The notes under the pieces are model-generated. The model was not told the DNA's origin and searched no databases. It saw nothing but the letters and a program-made list of their open reading frames with translations. DNA of 19,518 nt from Acidobacteria bacterium AH-259-G07. GTDB taxonomy: Bacteria > Acidobacteriota > UBA6911 > RPQK01 > JADFOI01. Position 1 is the first letter of the stretch; the number at the start of each line of letters is the position of its first letter. Where the stretch lies: assembly GCA_027717925.1 (NCBI GenBank), contig JALLON010000022.1, positions 1 to 19,518 of the forward strand. Reading direction: 5' to 3'. Positions 13,789 through 19,518 of the stretch are shown here, one piece after another. Position numbers and translations under genes: made by a program.

Positions 13789-14107
13789 GCAGCACCTCCC
13801 AGCCAGAGTGTTCGGCTCGCCCGGGGATGCTCAGCACCGTTCGATACAGTGGGCGCGCTGCGGGAAAGATTTGGAGGACTTCTTCTTGTGTAGAAGGGTT
13901 GGCTCGAAGCTGCTCAATTCGATTCCAGAGCTCGACAGTCACCTTCCAATGGCTTTGAGCTAAAGAGTAGTGACGAAATGCCAGCTCAAAGCCTTGCAGC
14001 AGAGCTAAGGAAGCAACAGTCAGGAAGAGGAATGAAACCATAACTTCAACCAAACTGAAGCCGTTGGGGGAGGTTTCGCCAAGCTGTGTTAATCGATTCG
14101 TTCCCAT
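13775..14107 (-). CDS. PilV/GspI-like minor pseudopilin
   Basis: A 110-residue product from ATG 14107. The prepilin signal has a rather long leader (MGTNRLTQLGETSPNG) cut after G16, then FSLVEVMVSFLFLTVASLAL with Glu at +5. The open frame extends 15 codons further upstream, but GGGAGG lies 5-6 bases before ATG 14107 and gives a proper leader. The small C-terminal domain (PLYRTVLSIPGRAEHSGWEVL) is as expected for GspI/PilV. It overlaps fimT by 19 bases and pilW by 14. Confidence 0.82.
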   Translation of the reverse strand: MGTNRLTQLGETSPNGFSLVEVMVSFLFLTVASLALLQGFELAFRHYSLAQSHWKVTVELWNRIEQLRANPSTQEEVLQIFPAARPLYRTVLSIPGRAEHSGWEVLRAEK

Positions 14108-14520
14108 CTGACCCTCCCGCTCAAAGAAATGATCACACGGATCCGACCGCACCGGTTTGTCAGGGTGAACGTTCCCCCTGGAGATGCGAAGCCACGAGAA
14201 TAGAACGTGGGCGGCTTACGCGGTACTCTTGAAAACGTAACTCCGCGAGGAAGACTTTGCCAAATTGCTGCCTCCTCGTTCTTCACAACCACTGCGAATT
14301 TCCGATGATCGGCGTGCACCAGAACCTGTATGGCAAGGTTTTTTGAGACCGCCTGAAATCGTGCTCCGGTCACGGTAGACAGCAAAGATTCGCCGGCCGC
14401 GTGAAGCCTTTGCTGCTCGCCCATCCCTTGCAGAGAAGAAAGACCGATGGTAGATACAGACCCGACGAGTCCACAGACGAGTATTACCTCCAAAAGATTA
14501 TAGCCTCGCGCATTGTCCAT
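14089..14520 (-). CDS. FimT/GspH-like minor pseudopilin
   Basis: First gene of the pseudopilin block, 143 residues. Leader MDNARG, then YNLLEVILVCGLVGSVSTIGL with Glu at +5. The C-terminal part ending in GGTFTLTNRCGRIRVIISLSGRVRW matches the GspH/FimT signature, in which a 'G...I.IS..GRVR' strand pair closes the domain. GGGAGT lies about 8 bases upstream of ATG 14520. The gap before it (14521-14712) carries repeats and must hold the operon promoter; TATAGC near 14538-14543 (minus) is a weak candidate -10. FimT/GspH proteins bind the pilus tip complex and in some species DNA during uptake. Confidence 0.85.
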   Translation of the reverse strand: MDNARGYNLLEVILVCGLVGSVSTIGLSSLQGMGEQQRLHAAGESLLSTVTGARFQAVSKNLAIQVLVHADHRKFAVVVKNEEAAIWQSLPRGVTFSRVPRKPPTFYSRGFASPGGTFTLTNRCGRIRVIISLSGRVRWERID

Positions 14521-14571
14521 GCCACACTCCCTGTTTGCTATAACGTCTCATCGGGAAAATCTGCGAAGGAA

Positions 14572-14597
14572 AGAATTCAGAATTCAGAATTCAGAAT
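14572..14597. repeat. AGAATTC heptamer array
   Basis: Three and a half exact units of AGAATTC (14572-14578, 14579-14585, 14586-14592, partial to 14597). This is the same unit family as the CAGAATT/C array at 6106-6147 between nuoN and atpZ, about 8.4 kb away. It directly precedes the CTGACC inverted repeats. Confidence 0.93.
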
Positions 14598-14598
14598 G

Positions 14599-14693
14599 CT
14601 GACCGCCTGACCAGCTGACCCCTGACCCGCCGGACCTGGCTCAGCTCCATTTATTGGTCAGCGGGTCAGGAGGTCAGGTGGTCAGCGGGTCAG
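14599..14693. repeat. CTGACC/GGTCAG inverted repeat cluster
   Basis: Four CTGACC copies (14599, 14607, 14615, 14622) face five GGTCAG copies (14656, 14664, 14672, 14680, 14688), with spacing of 7 or 8 bases in both series. The two series are inverted, with a loop of about 28 bases, so the region can fold into an extended imperfect hairpin. It sits between the tsaE stop and the pseudopilin operon start, both on the minus strand, and could separate their transcripts. Confidence 0.9.
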
Positions 14694-14712
14694 CCTGATC
14701 AATCTCCCCACA

Positions 14713-15147
14713 TCAGGGTTGAGGAGATTCTGTGATTTCAAAGCGACGGGTATCGGTCTTCGGGTCTACGGAAATCCGAATCCTCAAAGGATTTTCAGGC
14801 TGAAACAGCAGCTTTTCCGCCCACTCAATAATGATGATCGAGTGGTTGGCCAGGATCTCCTCCAGACCTATGGAATAAAGGTCGCGAAGACCATCCAGGC
14901 GGTAAAGATCAACGTGATAAATGAGGCACTCTTTACCCGTGTATTGATTGACCAGAGTGAAGGAGGGACTGCGGACTACTCTGGGGTCTTCCACGCCCAG
15001 TCCTTGAGCCAATCCTCGAGCAAGAAGCGTCTTGCCTGAGCCAAGTTCACCGTAAAGCAAAACAGCTCGGGGTGGACGAAGCGGCCTGCCAATTTTTTCG
15101 CCGATTCGAAGAGTCTCTCGGTCACTATTGGAGTGTTCGATCTCCAT
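14713..15147 (-). CDS. tsaE: tRNA t6A biosynthesis ATPase TsaE
   Basis: Small P-loop ATPase that regulates the TsaB-TsaD complex in threonylcarbamoyl-adenosine (t6A37) modification of ANN-decoding tRNAs; cytoplasmic. The 144-residue product has Walker A GELGSGKT (33-40), the family motif SPSFTLVNQY (60-69), HVDLYRL (78-84, with the conserved D80) and IIIIEWAEKL (104-113, with E108). Length is normal (~150). It begins 2 bases after the end of nnr, and the nnr-tsaE pairing is common in bacteria, so a shared transcript is likely. Confidence 0.96.
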   Translation of the reverse strand: MEIEHSNSDRETLRIGEKIGRPLRPPRAVLLYGELGSGKTLLARGLAQGLGVEDPRVVRSPSFTLVNQYTGKECLIYHVDLYRLDGLRDLYSIGLEEILANHSIIIIEWAEKLLFQPENPLRIRISVDPKTDTRRFEITESPQP

Positions 15148-15149
15148 CT

Positions 15150-16772
15150 TCAGAGTTTAAGCCCCGATCCGCGTGATCCGTGGGACTCCTTGGCCAGCTC
15201 CTGGTAAGCTTGAGCTAGATGAGCTGTGACGTCACCAGCCGTCAGAGTTTCAAGGCCAACGCGAAATGCGGCCAAGTCCCCCGCCAAAGAGTGCAGATAT
15301 ACTCCCAGCAGCACTGCGTGAGAGATCTCATTCGGTGCACTCATACCTCGGGCCGCAAATGTCCCTAACAACGAGGCAAGAACGCCTGTTAGAACGTCCC
15401 CCATCCCTGCTGTAGCCATGCCCGAATTACCCAAAGGACAGGCAAAGACTTGACCCTGCGGTTCCGCAATAAGCGTTCGGAAACTCTTCAGGACAAGCCA
15501 AACACCTCTTTCTTGCGCAAATTGGCGGCAAAGCTCTACCTTCTGGGAAAGAATCTCCTCGATGGGGCGACCCATCAAACGGGAAAACTCTCCCGGATGA
15601 GGTGTGAGGATGAGGGGTTGATCGTGATGGTTCTTTAACTTTTTAACTTCGCACTCAAAGGCATTTAAGGCATCGGCATCAAGCACCAGTGGGACACTTG
15701 CTGCGCGAACCACTTTGTGAACAAAATCGACTGTTTCCTTTTCCCTGCCCAGACCTGGTCCCACAGCAGCTGCATTCTTGTCCTCAAGAAGCTCTAGTAA
15801 CCGATCAGCGGCTTTGATTGCGAATGTCCCTTGCCCGGTCGAGGGGAAACCCTCTGTCATGAGTTCCGCGTGAAAAGATGCAATGACCTGCTGGACTACA
15901 TCGGGAGTGTAGGCAGTGACCAGACCAGCACCCGTGCGCAGAGCCGCGTGGGCGCTTAAGACGGCCGCCCCGGTCTTTCCAAGACTTCCCGCCACTATCG
16001 CGACATGGCCAAAATGACCTTTGTGTGATTTGATCTCTCGGGGATGCAAGTAGGAAAGAATCTGCTCGCGAGTGATCAGGTTAAGATAATACTCCGGTTT
16101 GTGAAGGAGTTGTGAGGGGCTTCCGATGGGAACAATATGCAGCTCGCCAATAGCTTCCTGATCTTCATTGAGGATGTGAGCGATCTTAGGAGCCGTAAAG
16201 GTCACACTGGCAGAGGCTCGAACAGTCTGTACACCTCCTGTTAAGGAGTCGGAAAACATCCCCGAAGGGATGTCAACCGAAAGTACAAATGCCTTCGTTG
16301 AGTTGATCGTCGAAACAACCTGCGAATATAGACCCGACAAGGGCTTGCCAATTCCGGTTCCCAGAAGGGCATCCACGATGATCTCATACCCACTGAATTT
16401 CTCGCTGATTTTTCCCCACTCTGCTGAATCAGTGACCTCGACGGCCCTTGCTCCGGATTTCAGGTAAGCATGCAAATTGACTTGCGCGTCACCCGAAACC
16501 TCCTCCACTTTGCTGAGTAGATAAACATCCGGATGTATTTTTCGCTGAACAAGTTGACGGGCTAATACGAGTCCGTCTCCGCCATTGTTTCCCTTTCCAC
16601 AGATGACGGCAATGTGCCGGGACTCGAGATCCTCGAAATACTTTTCGAGGGTCGTGTAAAGGTTTAGGCCGGCGTTTTCCATCAGCAACAGACTGGGTAT
16701 CCCATACTCGTCCGTGGTTAAACGGTCGACCTCATTCATCTGCTTGGCGCTAAGGATCTTCATTGTGAGCAT
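15150..16772 (-). CDS. nnr: Bifunctional NAD(P)HX epimerase/dehydratase (NnrE-NnrD)
   Basis: Repairs hydrated NAD(P)H. The N-terminal YjeF-type epimerase domain (about 4-225) has GKGNNGGDGLVLARQL (59-74), VDALLGTGIGKPLSG (133-147) and SVDIPSGMFSD (165-175). The C-terminal ADP-dependent dehydratase of the ribokinase fold (about 240-525) has HFGHVAIVAGS (253-263), AVGPGLGRE, VLDADALNAF, LTPHPGEFSRLMG (389-401) and the catalytic NSGMATAGMGDVLTG (449-463, D459). LKSFRT (429-433) replaces the usual LKGxxT, a mild oddity. Length 540 is typical. ATG 16772 or the in-frame ATG 16763 could be the start; neither has a strong Shine-Dalgarno, and ATG 16763 (MKILSAKQM) looks more family-like. Confidence 0.95.
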   Translation of the reverse strand: MLTMKILSAKQMNEVDRLTTDEYGIPSLLLMENAGLNLYTTLEKYFEDLESRHIAVICGKGNNGGDGLVLARQLVQRKIHPDVYLLSKVEEVSGDAQVNLHAYLKSGARAVEVTDSAEWGKISEKFSGYEIIVDALLGTGIGKPLSGLYSQVVSTINSTKAFVLSVDIPSGMFSDSLTGGVQTVRASASVTFTAPKIAHILNEDQEAIGELHIVPIGSPSQLLHKPEYYLNLITREQILSYLHPREIKSHKGHFGHVAIVAGSLGKTGAAVLSAHAALRTGAGLVTAYTPDVVQQVIASFHAELMTEGFPSTGQGTFAIKAADRLLELLEDKNAAAVGPGLGREKETVDFVHKVVRAASVPLVLDADALNAFECEVKKLKNHHDQPLILTPHPGEFSRLMGRPIEEILSQKVELCRQFAQERGVWLVLKSFRTLIAEPQGQVFACPLGNSGMATAGMGDVLTGVLASLLGTFAARGMSAPNEISHAVLLGVYLHSLAGDLAAFRVGLETLTAGDVTAHLAQAYQELAKESHGSRGSGLKL

Positions 16773-16784
16773 GTTTTTTGTTTC

Positions 16785-16821
16785 TTTCTGTACTAAGTTT
16801 CAACTATTTCTGTACTAAGTT
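16785..16821. promoter_or_regulatory. Paired 15-bp direct repeat, possible operator
   Basis: TTTCTGTACTAAGTT occurs exactly twice, at 16785-16799 and 16807-16821, with a 22-bp period (about two helical turns), just upstream of the minus-strand nnr start and 138 bases upstream of the M48 protease start. Each copy has a GTAC core. The spacing suits two protein dimers on one DNA face, so it may be an operator. No regulator is identified. Confidence 0.45.
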
Positions 16822-16899
16822 ACAAACTGAGCTACTTGCGGTGAAACATTTGAAGCGAGTTTTCGTCTAGATATTTAGGAACACTAGCAAAGAATAAAC

Positions 16900-16928
16900 C
16901 TGAAGAAAAGACTCAGGTGCGTTATAAT
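16900..16928 (+). promoter_or_regulatory. Promoter of the M48 protease gene
   Basis: A perfect TATAAT (16923-16928) lies 17 bases after CTGAAG (16900-16905), a weak -35 with 3 of 6 consensus bases. The -10 ends 30 bases before the ATG, which leaves room for a normal leader with the AAGGAG site at 16944-16949. Confidence 0.5.
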
Positions 16929-16958
16929 GGAAGAGAACTCCCAAAGGAGAACTAAACT

Positions 16959-18005
16959 ATGAAACGAAGACAGCAGGGAATCTCGATTGGGTTTTTATTG
17001 GCTATCCTATTTCTATTCCCATTTCATGCATACGCCGGTCGAAAACATGCCGACGTTGAAAACATCGGCAACCGCAGTATTAACGGAAAGATCGCCTGGT
17101 TTTTCCCCAATTTCGTCTCGCTGGAAAAAGAAATTCAAATTGGCGCACAGTACTCCCAATTTTTTGAGCAGACAGCTCGTCTGGTCGAGGATCCTGTCGT
17201 GGTTGAATATGTCGATCGAGTCGCTCAGCACATTGTGAAGCACTCCGATGCCAAGGTTCCCTTTGTCGTTAAGGTGGTCGATACGGACGAAGTGAACGCC
17301 TTTGCCTTACCCGGAGGTTACTTCTTCATCAATAAGGGCCTCATCTTGGAGTCTGAAAGTGAGTCCGAGATGGCGGGAGTGATGGCTCATGAAATTGCGC
17401 ATGTGACCGCCCGCCACGCAACTGAAAGAATGACCAAGGCTCAGCTGCTGCAGTTTGCAACAATTCCTGCACTTTTTGTAGGTGGTTACTGGACGCAGTA
17501 CGGCATTTATCAGGGATTGGGGATGGGTATGTCGCTGGCGGTTCTGGGAATCACCCGGAAATCGGAGGCGGAAGCCGATCAGCTCGGAACCCAGTATCTC
17601 TGGAATAGTGATTATGATCCACACGCTTTCATCAGTTTCTTTGAAAAACTGCATGCCAAGGAGAAAGAGAAACCCGGAAAATTCGCAAGCTTTTGGCGGA
17701 CTCATCCCTCCATCGACAACCGTATTGTGGCCGTTCAAGAGGAAATCTCATACCTTCCTCCTAGAGATGAATATGTCCTGAACAGTTCAGAGTTTGAGCG
17801 TGTCAAAGGTCGTCTAGTTGAACTGGATAACAATCTGATCACCCCTGGTTCAACCCGTCAGGGTGCCGCAAAAAGACCCACGCTCAAACGAAAAACCAAT
17901 CGAAGTAGCAAAGATAAAGAAAAGCCTACTCTCAAGAGAGACCGCCCCACTCTGAAGAGAGATGGACCCACTCTCGAAGGAAGTAAAGAGCCCAATCCTG
18001 ATTGA
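16959..18005 (+). CDS. Exported M48-family zinc metalloprotease
   Basis: Periplasmic peptidase of the M48 (BepA/YfgC, LoiP-like) type, probably in outer-membrane quality control. The 348-residue product has a signal peptide (residues 1-26, hydrophobic GFLLAILFLFPFHAYA). The zinc motif HEIAH is at 144-148, the third zinc ligand E203 in SEAEADQLG, and the family's substrate-side motif FWRTHPSIDNRI at 246-255. NAFALPGGYFFINKGLI (113-129) precedes the active helix, as usual. There is no TPR domain, unlike BepA. Residues 305-340 form a basic low-complexity tail with four PTL(K/E) repeats (RPTLKR, KPTLKR, RPTLKR, GPTLEG). AAGGAG at 16944-16949 and the terminator after the stop suggest a single-gene transcript. 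Confidence 0.93.
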   Translation: MKRRQQGISIGFLLAILFLFPFHAYAGRKHADVENIGNRSINGKIAWFFPNFVSLEKEIQIGAQYSQFFEQTARLVEDPVVVEYVDRVAQHIVKHSDAKVPFVVKVVDTDEVNAFALPGGYFFINKGLILESESESEMAGVMAHEIAHVTARHATERMTKAQLLQFATIPALFVGGYWTQYGIYQGLGMGMSLAVLGITRKSEAEADQLGTQYLWNSDYDPHAFISFFEKLHAKEKEKPGKFASFWRTHPSIDNRIVAVQEEISYLPPRDEYVLNSSEFERVKGRLVELDNNLITPGSTRQGAAKRPTLKRKTNRSSKDKEKPTLKRDRPTLKRDGPTLEGSKEPNPD

Positions 18006-18027
18006 TCCCCTGAGGATGTTTCCCGAG

Positions 18028-18060
18028 GGGCACGGTCTTTCCGTGCCCTCCTATTTTCCC
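18028..18060 (+). terminator. Rho-independent terminator after the M48 gene
   Basis: GGGCACGG (18028-18035) and CCGTGCCC (18041-18048) form a perfect 8-bp GC-rich stem with loop TCTTT, followed by a T-rich stretch TCCTATTTTCC. It starts 23 bases after the M48 stop and ends that transcript before the TolC gene. Confidence 0.75.
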
Positions 18061-18182
18061 CCCTTTTTGTTGCCTGCCCCGCAAGAGGACCTTCATAAAT
18101 TTGACCTTCCTTTGAAACAATTCTCTGCTAATCTTCGTACACCACCAGCAAATAGAACTAAAACTGGGAGAGTAAAAAAGTG

Positions 18183-19518
18183 ATGCGTACTACCTTTATT
18201 TTCTTGTTTACTTTTTCTTTTAACCAGCTCCTAGCGCAGCAGGAAGTCTCACCTCTATTGGGGAATTCCCAGCAGCAGGAGGTTTCACAACCCGAATCCT
18301 ATGTCGAACGGGTGCGGCGGGAAGGGGCGGTGCTGGAGCTTAGTCTGAAGGATGCGATTCGGCTGGCGCTGGCCAACAACCTGGAGATCGCCATTGAGGA
18401 GTTCAACGAGGATCTCAATCGCGAGCGCCTCATCGACACCCGCGGTTTCTATGATCCGGTCTTCAACTTCCGTTTCGGCTGGCAGTCCTCGGAGACTCCG
18501 AACACCAGCGTCTTGGATGCGGGCCGTGGTATCCTCGCTCGCGACTTCCAGAACTTGACACTGAATAGTTCAGTCCAGCAAAACGTGCCCGGTGGAGGCT
18601 CCTTCACCGTGGGGTTTGACAACAACCGGAGCAACACTAACAGTACATTCAGATTTATCAATCCTAGCTTTGGATCGAGTTTCGACGCCAGTTTCAGGCA
18701 GCCGCTCTGGCGTGGCTTTTTGCAGACCCCCACGGAGCGTCAGATTAGGCTGTACAACCTGGACACTGAGATCACTGACAGCCAGTTCCGGCAGCGGGTT
18801 TCGGAAATCATCCGACAGGTGGAGGGGCAATACTGGGAGCTGGTGTTCGCCATTGAGAACCACGAAACGCGCCGTCAGTCGATGCAGCTAGCCATCATCC
18901 AGCACCAGAACAATCAAAAACGAGTGGAAATTGGGGTGTCGGCACCGATTGAAATCACATCGTCGCGAGCGGAGGTGGCCACCCGGGAGCAGGACATGAT
19001 TCAATCGGAGGTGCAGATCATTAATGCGCAGAATGCTCTCAAGCGTCTCTTGGCACCCGATCCCAAGGCCAGTCTTTGGAATTTGACGCTGATTCCGACC
19101 GATCGACCTCAGATGCAGCAGCTGCAAATCGGTTTGGATGAGGCGATTAACACGGCGCTGGGGCGTCGTCCGGAGCTAGAGCAAATGCGTCTGGAGATGG
19201 AGAAGAACGAGGTGGACCGGAGCTACTTGAAAAAAGCAGGAAAGCCGACAGTAGACCTGACCTTCAACGTTTCCTCGACGGGGACCTCGGGTCAAGTTTT
19301 CAGGCTCGATCCGGCTCGGCTGGGACGCCAAACTGTTTTGGCGCCAGAAAGCGCGTTTTTTGGGAACTTCTCGCAAGCGTGGAATCAGGTCTTTGGGCTC
19401 GACTTTTTCAGCTACGGGGTGTTTGTCGATGTCCAGATTCCGCTGCGCAATCGCAGCAATGGGGCTCAGCTGGCGCAGGTGGCGATCACCGAGAGACAGC
19501 TAATGAGCCGGATGAAGA
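18183..19518 (+). CDS. TolC-family outer-membrane efflux protein, cut by window end
   Basis: The frame from ATG 18183 stays open to the last base (445 codons, C-terminus missing); I translated it by hand. It begins with a signal peptide (MRTTFIFLFTFSFNQLLAQ). The first OEP repeat follows: LSLKDAIRLALANNLEIAI (about 58-76), a coiled region with YWELVFAIENHETRRQSMQLA and GVSAPIEITSSRAEVATREQD, then the second repeat starting LDEAINTALGRRPELEQMR. These are the standard marks of outer-membrane factors of RND or type I export systems. GGGAGAG (18166-18172) is a ribosome binding site 10 bases upstream. Which pump it serves is unknown; partner genes may follow outside the window. Confidence 0.93.
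   Translation, partial: MRTTFIFLFTFSFNQLLAQQEVSPLLGNSQQQEVSQPESYVERVRREGAVLELSLKDAIRLALANNLEIAIEEFNEDLNRERLIDTRGFYDPVFNFRFGWQSSETPNTSVLDAGRGILARDFQNLTLNSSVQQNVPGGGSFTVGFDNNRSNTNSTFRFINPSFGSSFDASFRQPLWRGFLQTPTERQIRLYNLDTEITDSQFRQRVSEIIRQVEGQYWELVFAIENHETRRQSMQLAIIQHQNNQKRVEIGVSAPIEITSSRAEVATREQDMIQSEVQIINAQNALKRLLAPDPKASLWNLTLIPTDRPQMQQLQIGLDEAINTALGRRPELEQMRLEMEKNEVDRSYLKKAGKPTVDLTFNVSSTGTSGQVFRLDPARLGRQTVLAPESAFFGNFSQAWNQVFGLDFFSYGVFVDVQIPLRNRSNGAQLAQVAITERQLMSRMK

Noticed and set aside
18101..18134. tolC promoter with TTGACC -35
   Set aside because: No -10 hexamer at 16-18 bases; TAATCT and GCTAAT lie too far downstream.

Overview
The window is a stretch of bacterial chromosome dominated by housekeeping and respiratory genes, with a few unusual repeats and one pilin cluster. 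The likely source is an Acidobacteriota-like Gram-negative bacterium. The reasons are an outer-membrane TolC gene, a type IV pilus/type II secretion pseudopilin set, a complex I operon beside an F0 operon that lacks the F1 genes, heptamer repeats between genes, and a small secreted protein with an SLAELARRERERR-type motif that I associate with acidobacterial secreted proteins. The phylum call is inference and only moderately sure.

Layout. Positions 1-6100 (+) hold nuoJ-K-L-M-N, the membrane-arm end of complex I, preceded by a heptamer repeat array. Positions 6101-6343 hold a repeat region with a perfect 35-bp inverted repeat. Positions 6344-8102 (+) hold atpZ-atpI-atpB-atpE, which is F0 only (atpF and the F1 genes do not follow). 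Positions 8103-8478 hold a palindromic repeat and a frameshifted small zinc-ribbon-like ORF on the minus strand. Positions 8479-11370 (+) hold thiS-thiG, aroB and a MenG/UbiE methyltransferase, with a second copy of the palindromic repeat between thiG and aroB. The next block, 11364-14520, is on the minus strand: four pseudopilins in H-I-J-K order (fimT/gspH, pilV, pilW, pilX/gspK-like), then a secreted coiled-coil protein. Positions 14521-14712 hold more heptamer-type repeats. Positions 14713-16772 (-) hold nnr (NAD(P)HX repair) and tsaE (tRNA t6A). Positions 16959-18005 (+) hold an exported M48 metalloprotease with a PTLKR repeat tail and a clear promoter, Shine-Dalgarno site and terminator. 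Position 18183 to the end (+) holds the start of a TolC-family outer-membrane channel, cut by the window edge.

How the genes work together: NADH:quinone oxidoreductase pumps protons, F0 uses them, and AroB (shikimate to chorismate) and MenG (last menaquinone methylation) feed the quinone pool, so the left half is largely an energy-metabolism neighbourhood. The minus-strand block is envelope biogenesis (pseudopilus) plus two universal repair/modification enzymes. The right end (M48 protease, TolC) is envelope quality control and export.

The most interesting items are: the recurring 7-bp repeat architecture with three different unit sequences placed between operons; the palindromic repeat family abutting stop codons; a ThiS whose diglycine terminus is not at the C-terminus and which is one -1 frameshift away from an in-frame ThiS-ThiG fusion; the broken CxC/CxxC mini-gene; and the GspK-like pseudopilin with a repetitive, beta-helix-like C-terminal region. 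I saw no CRISPR array, tRNA, rRNA, complete transposon or obvious new defence system.
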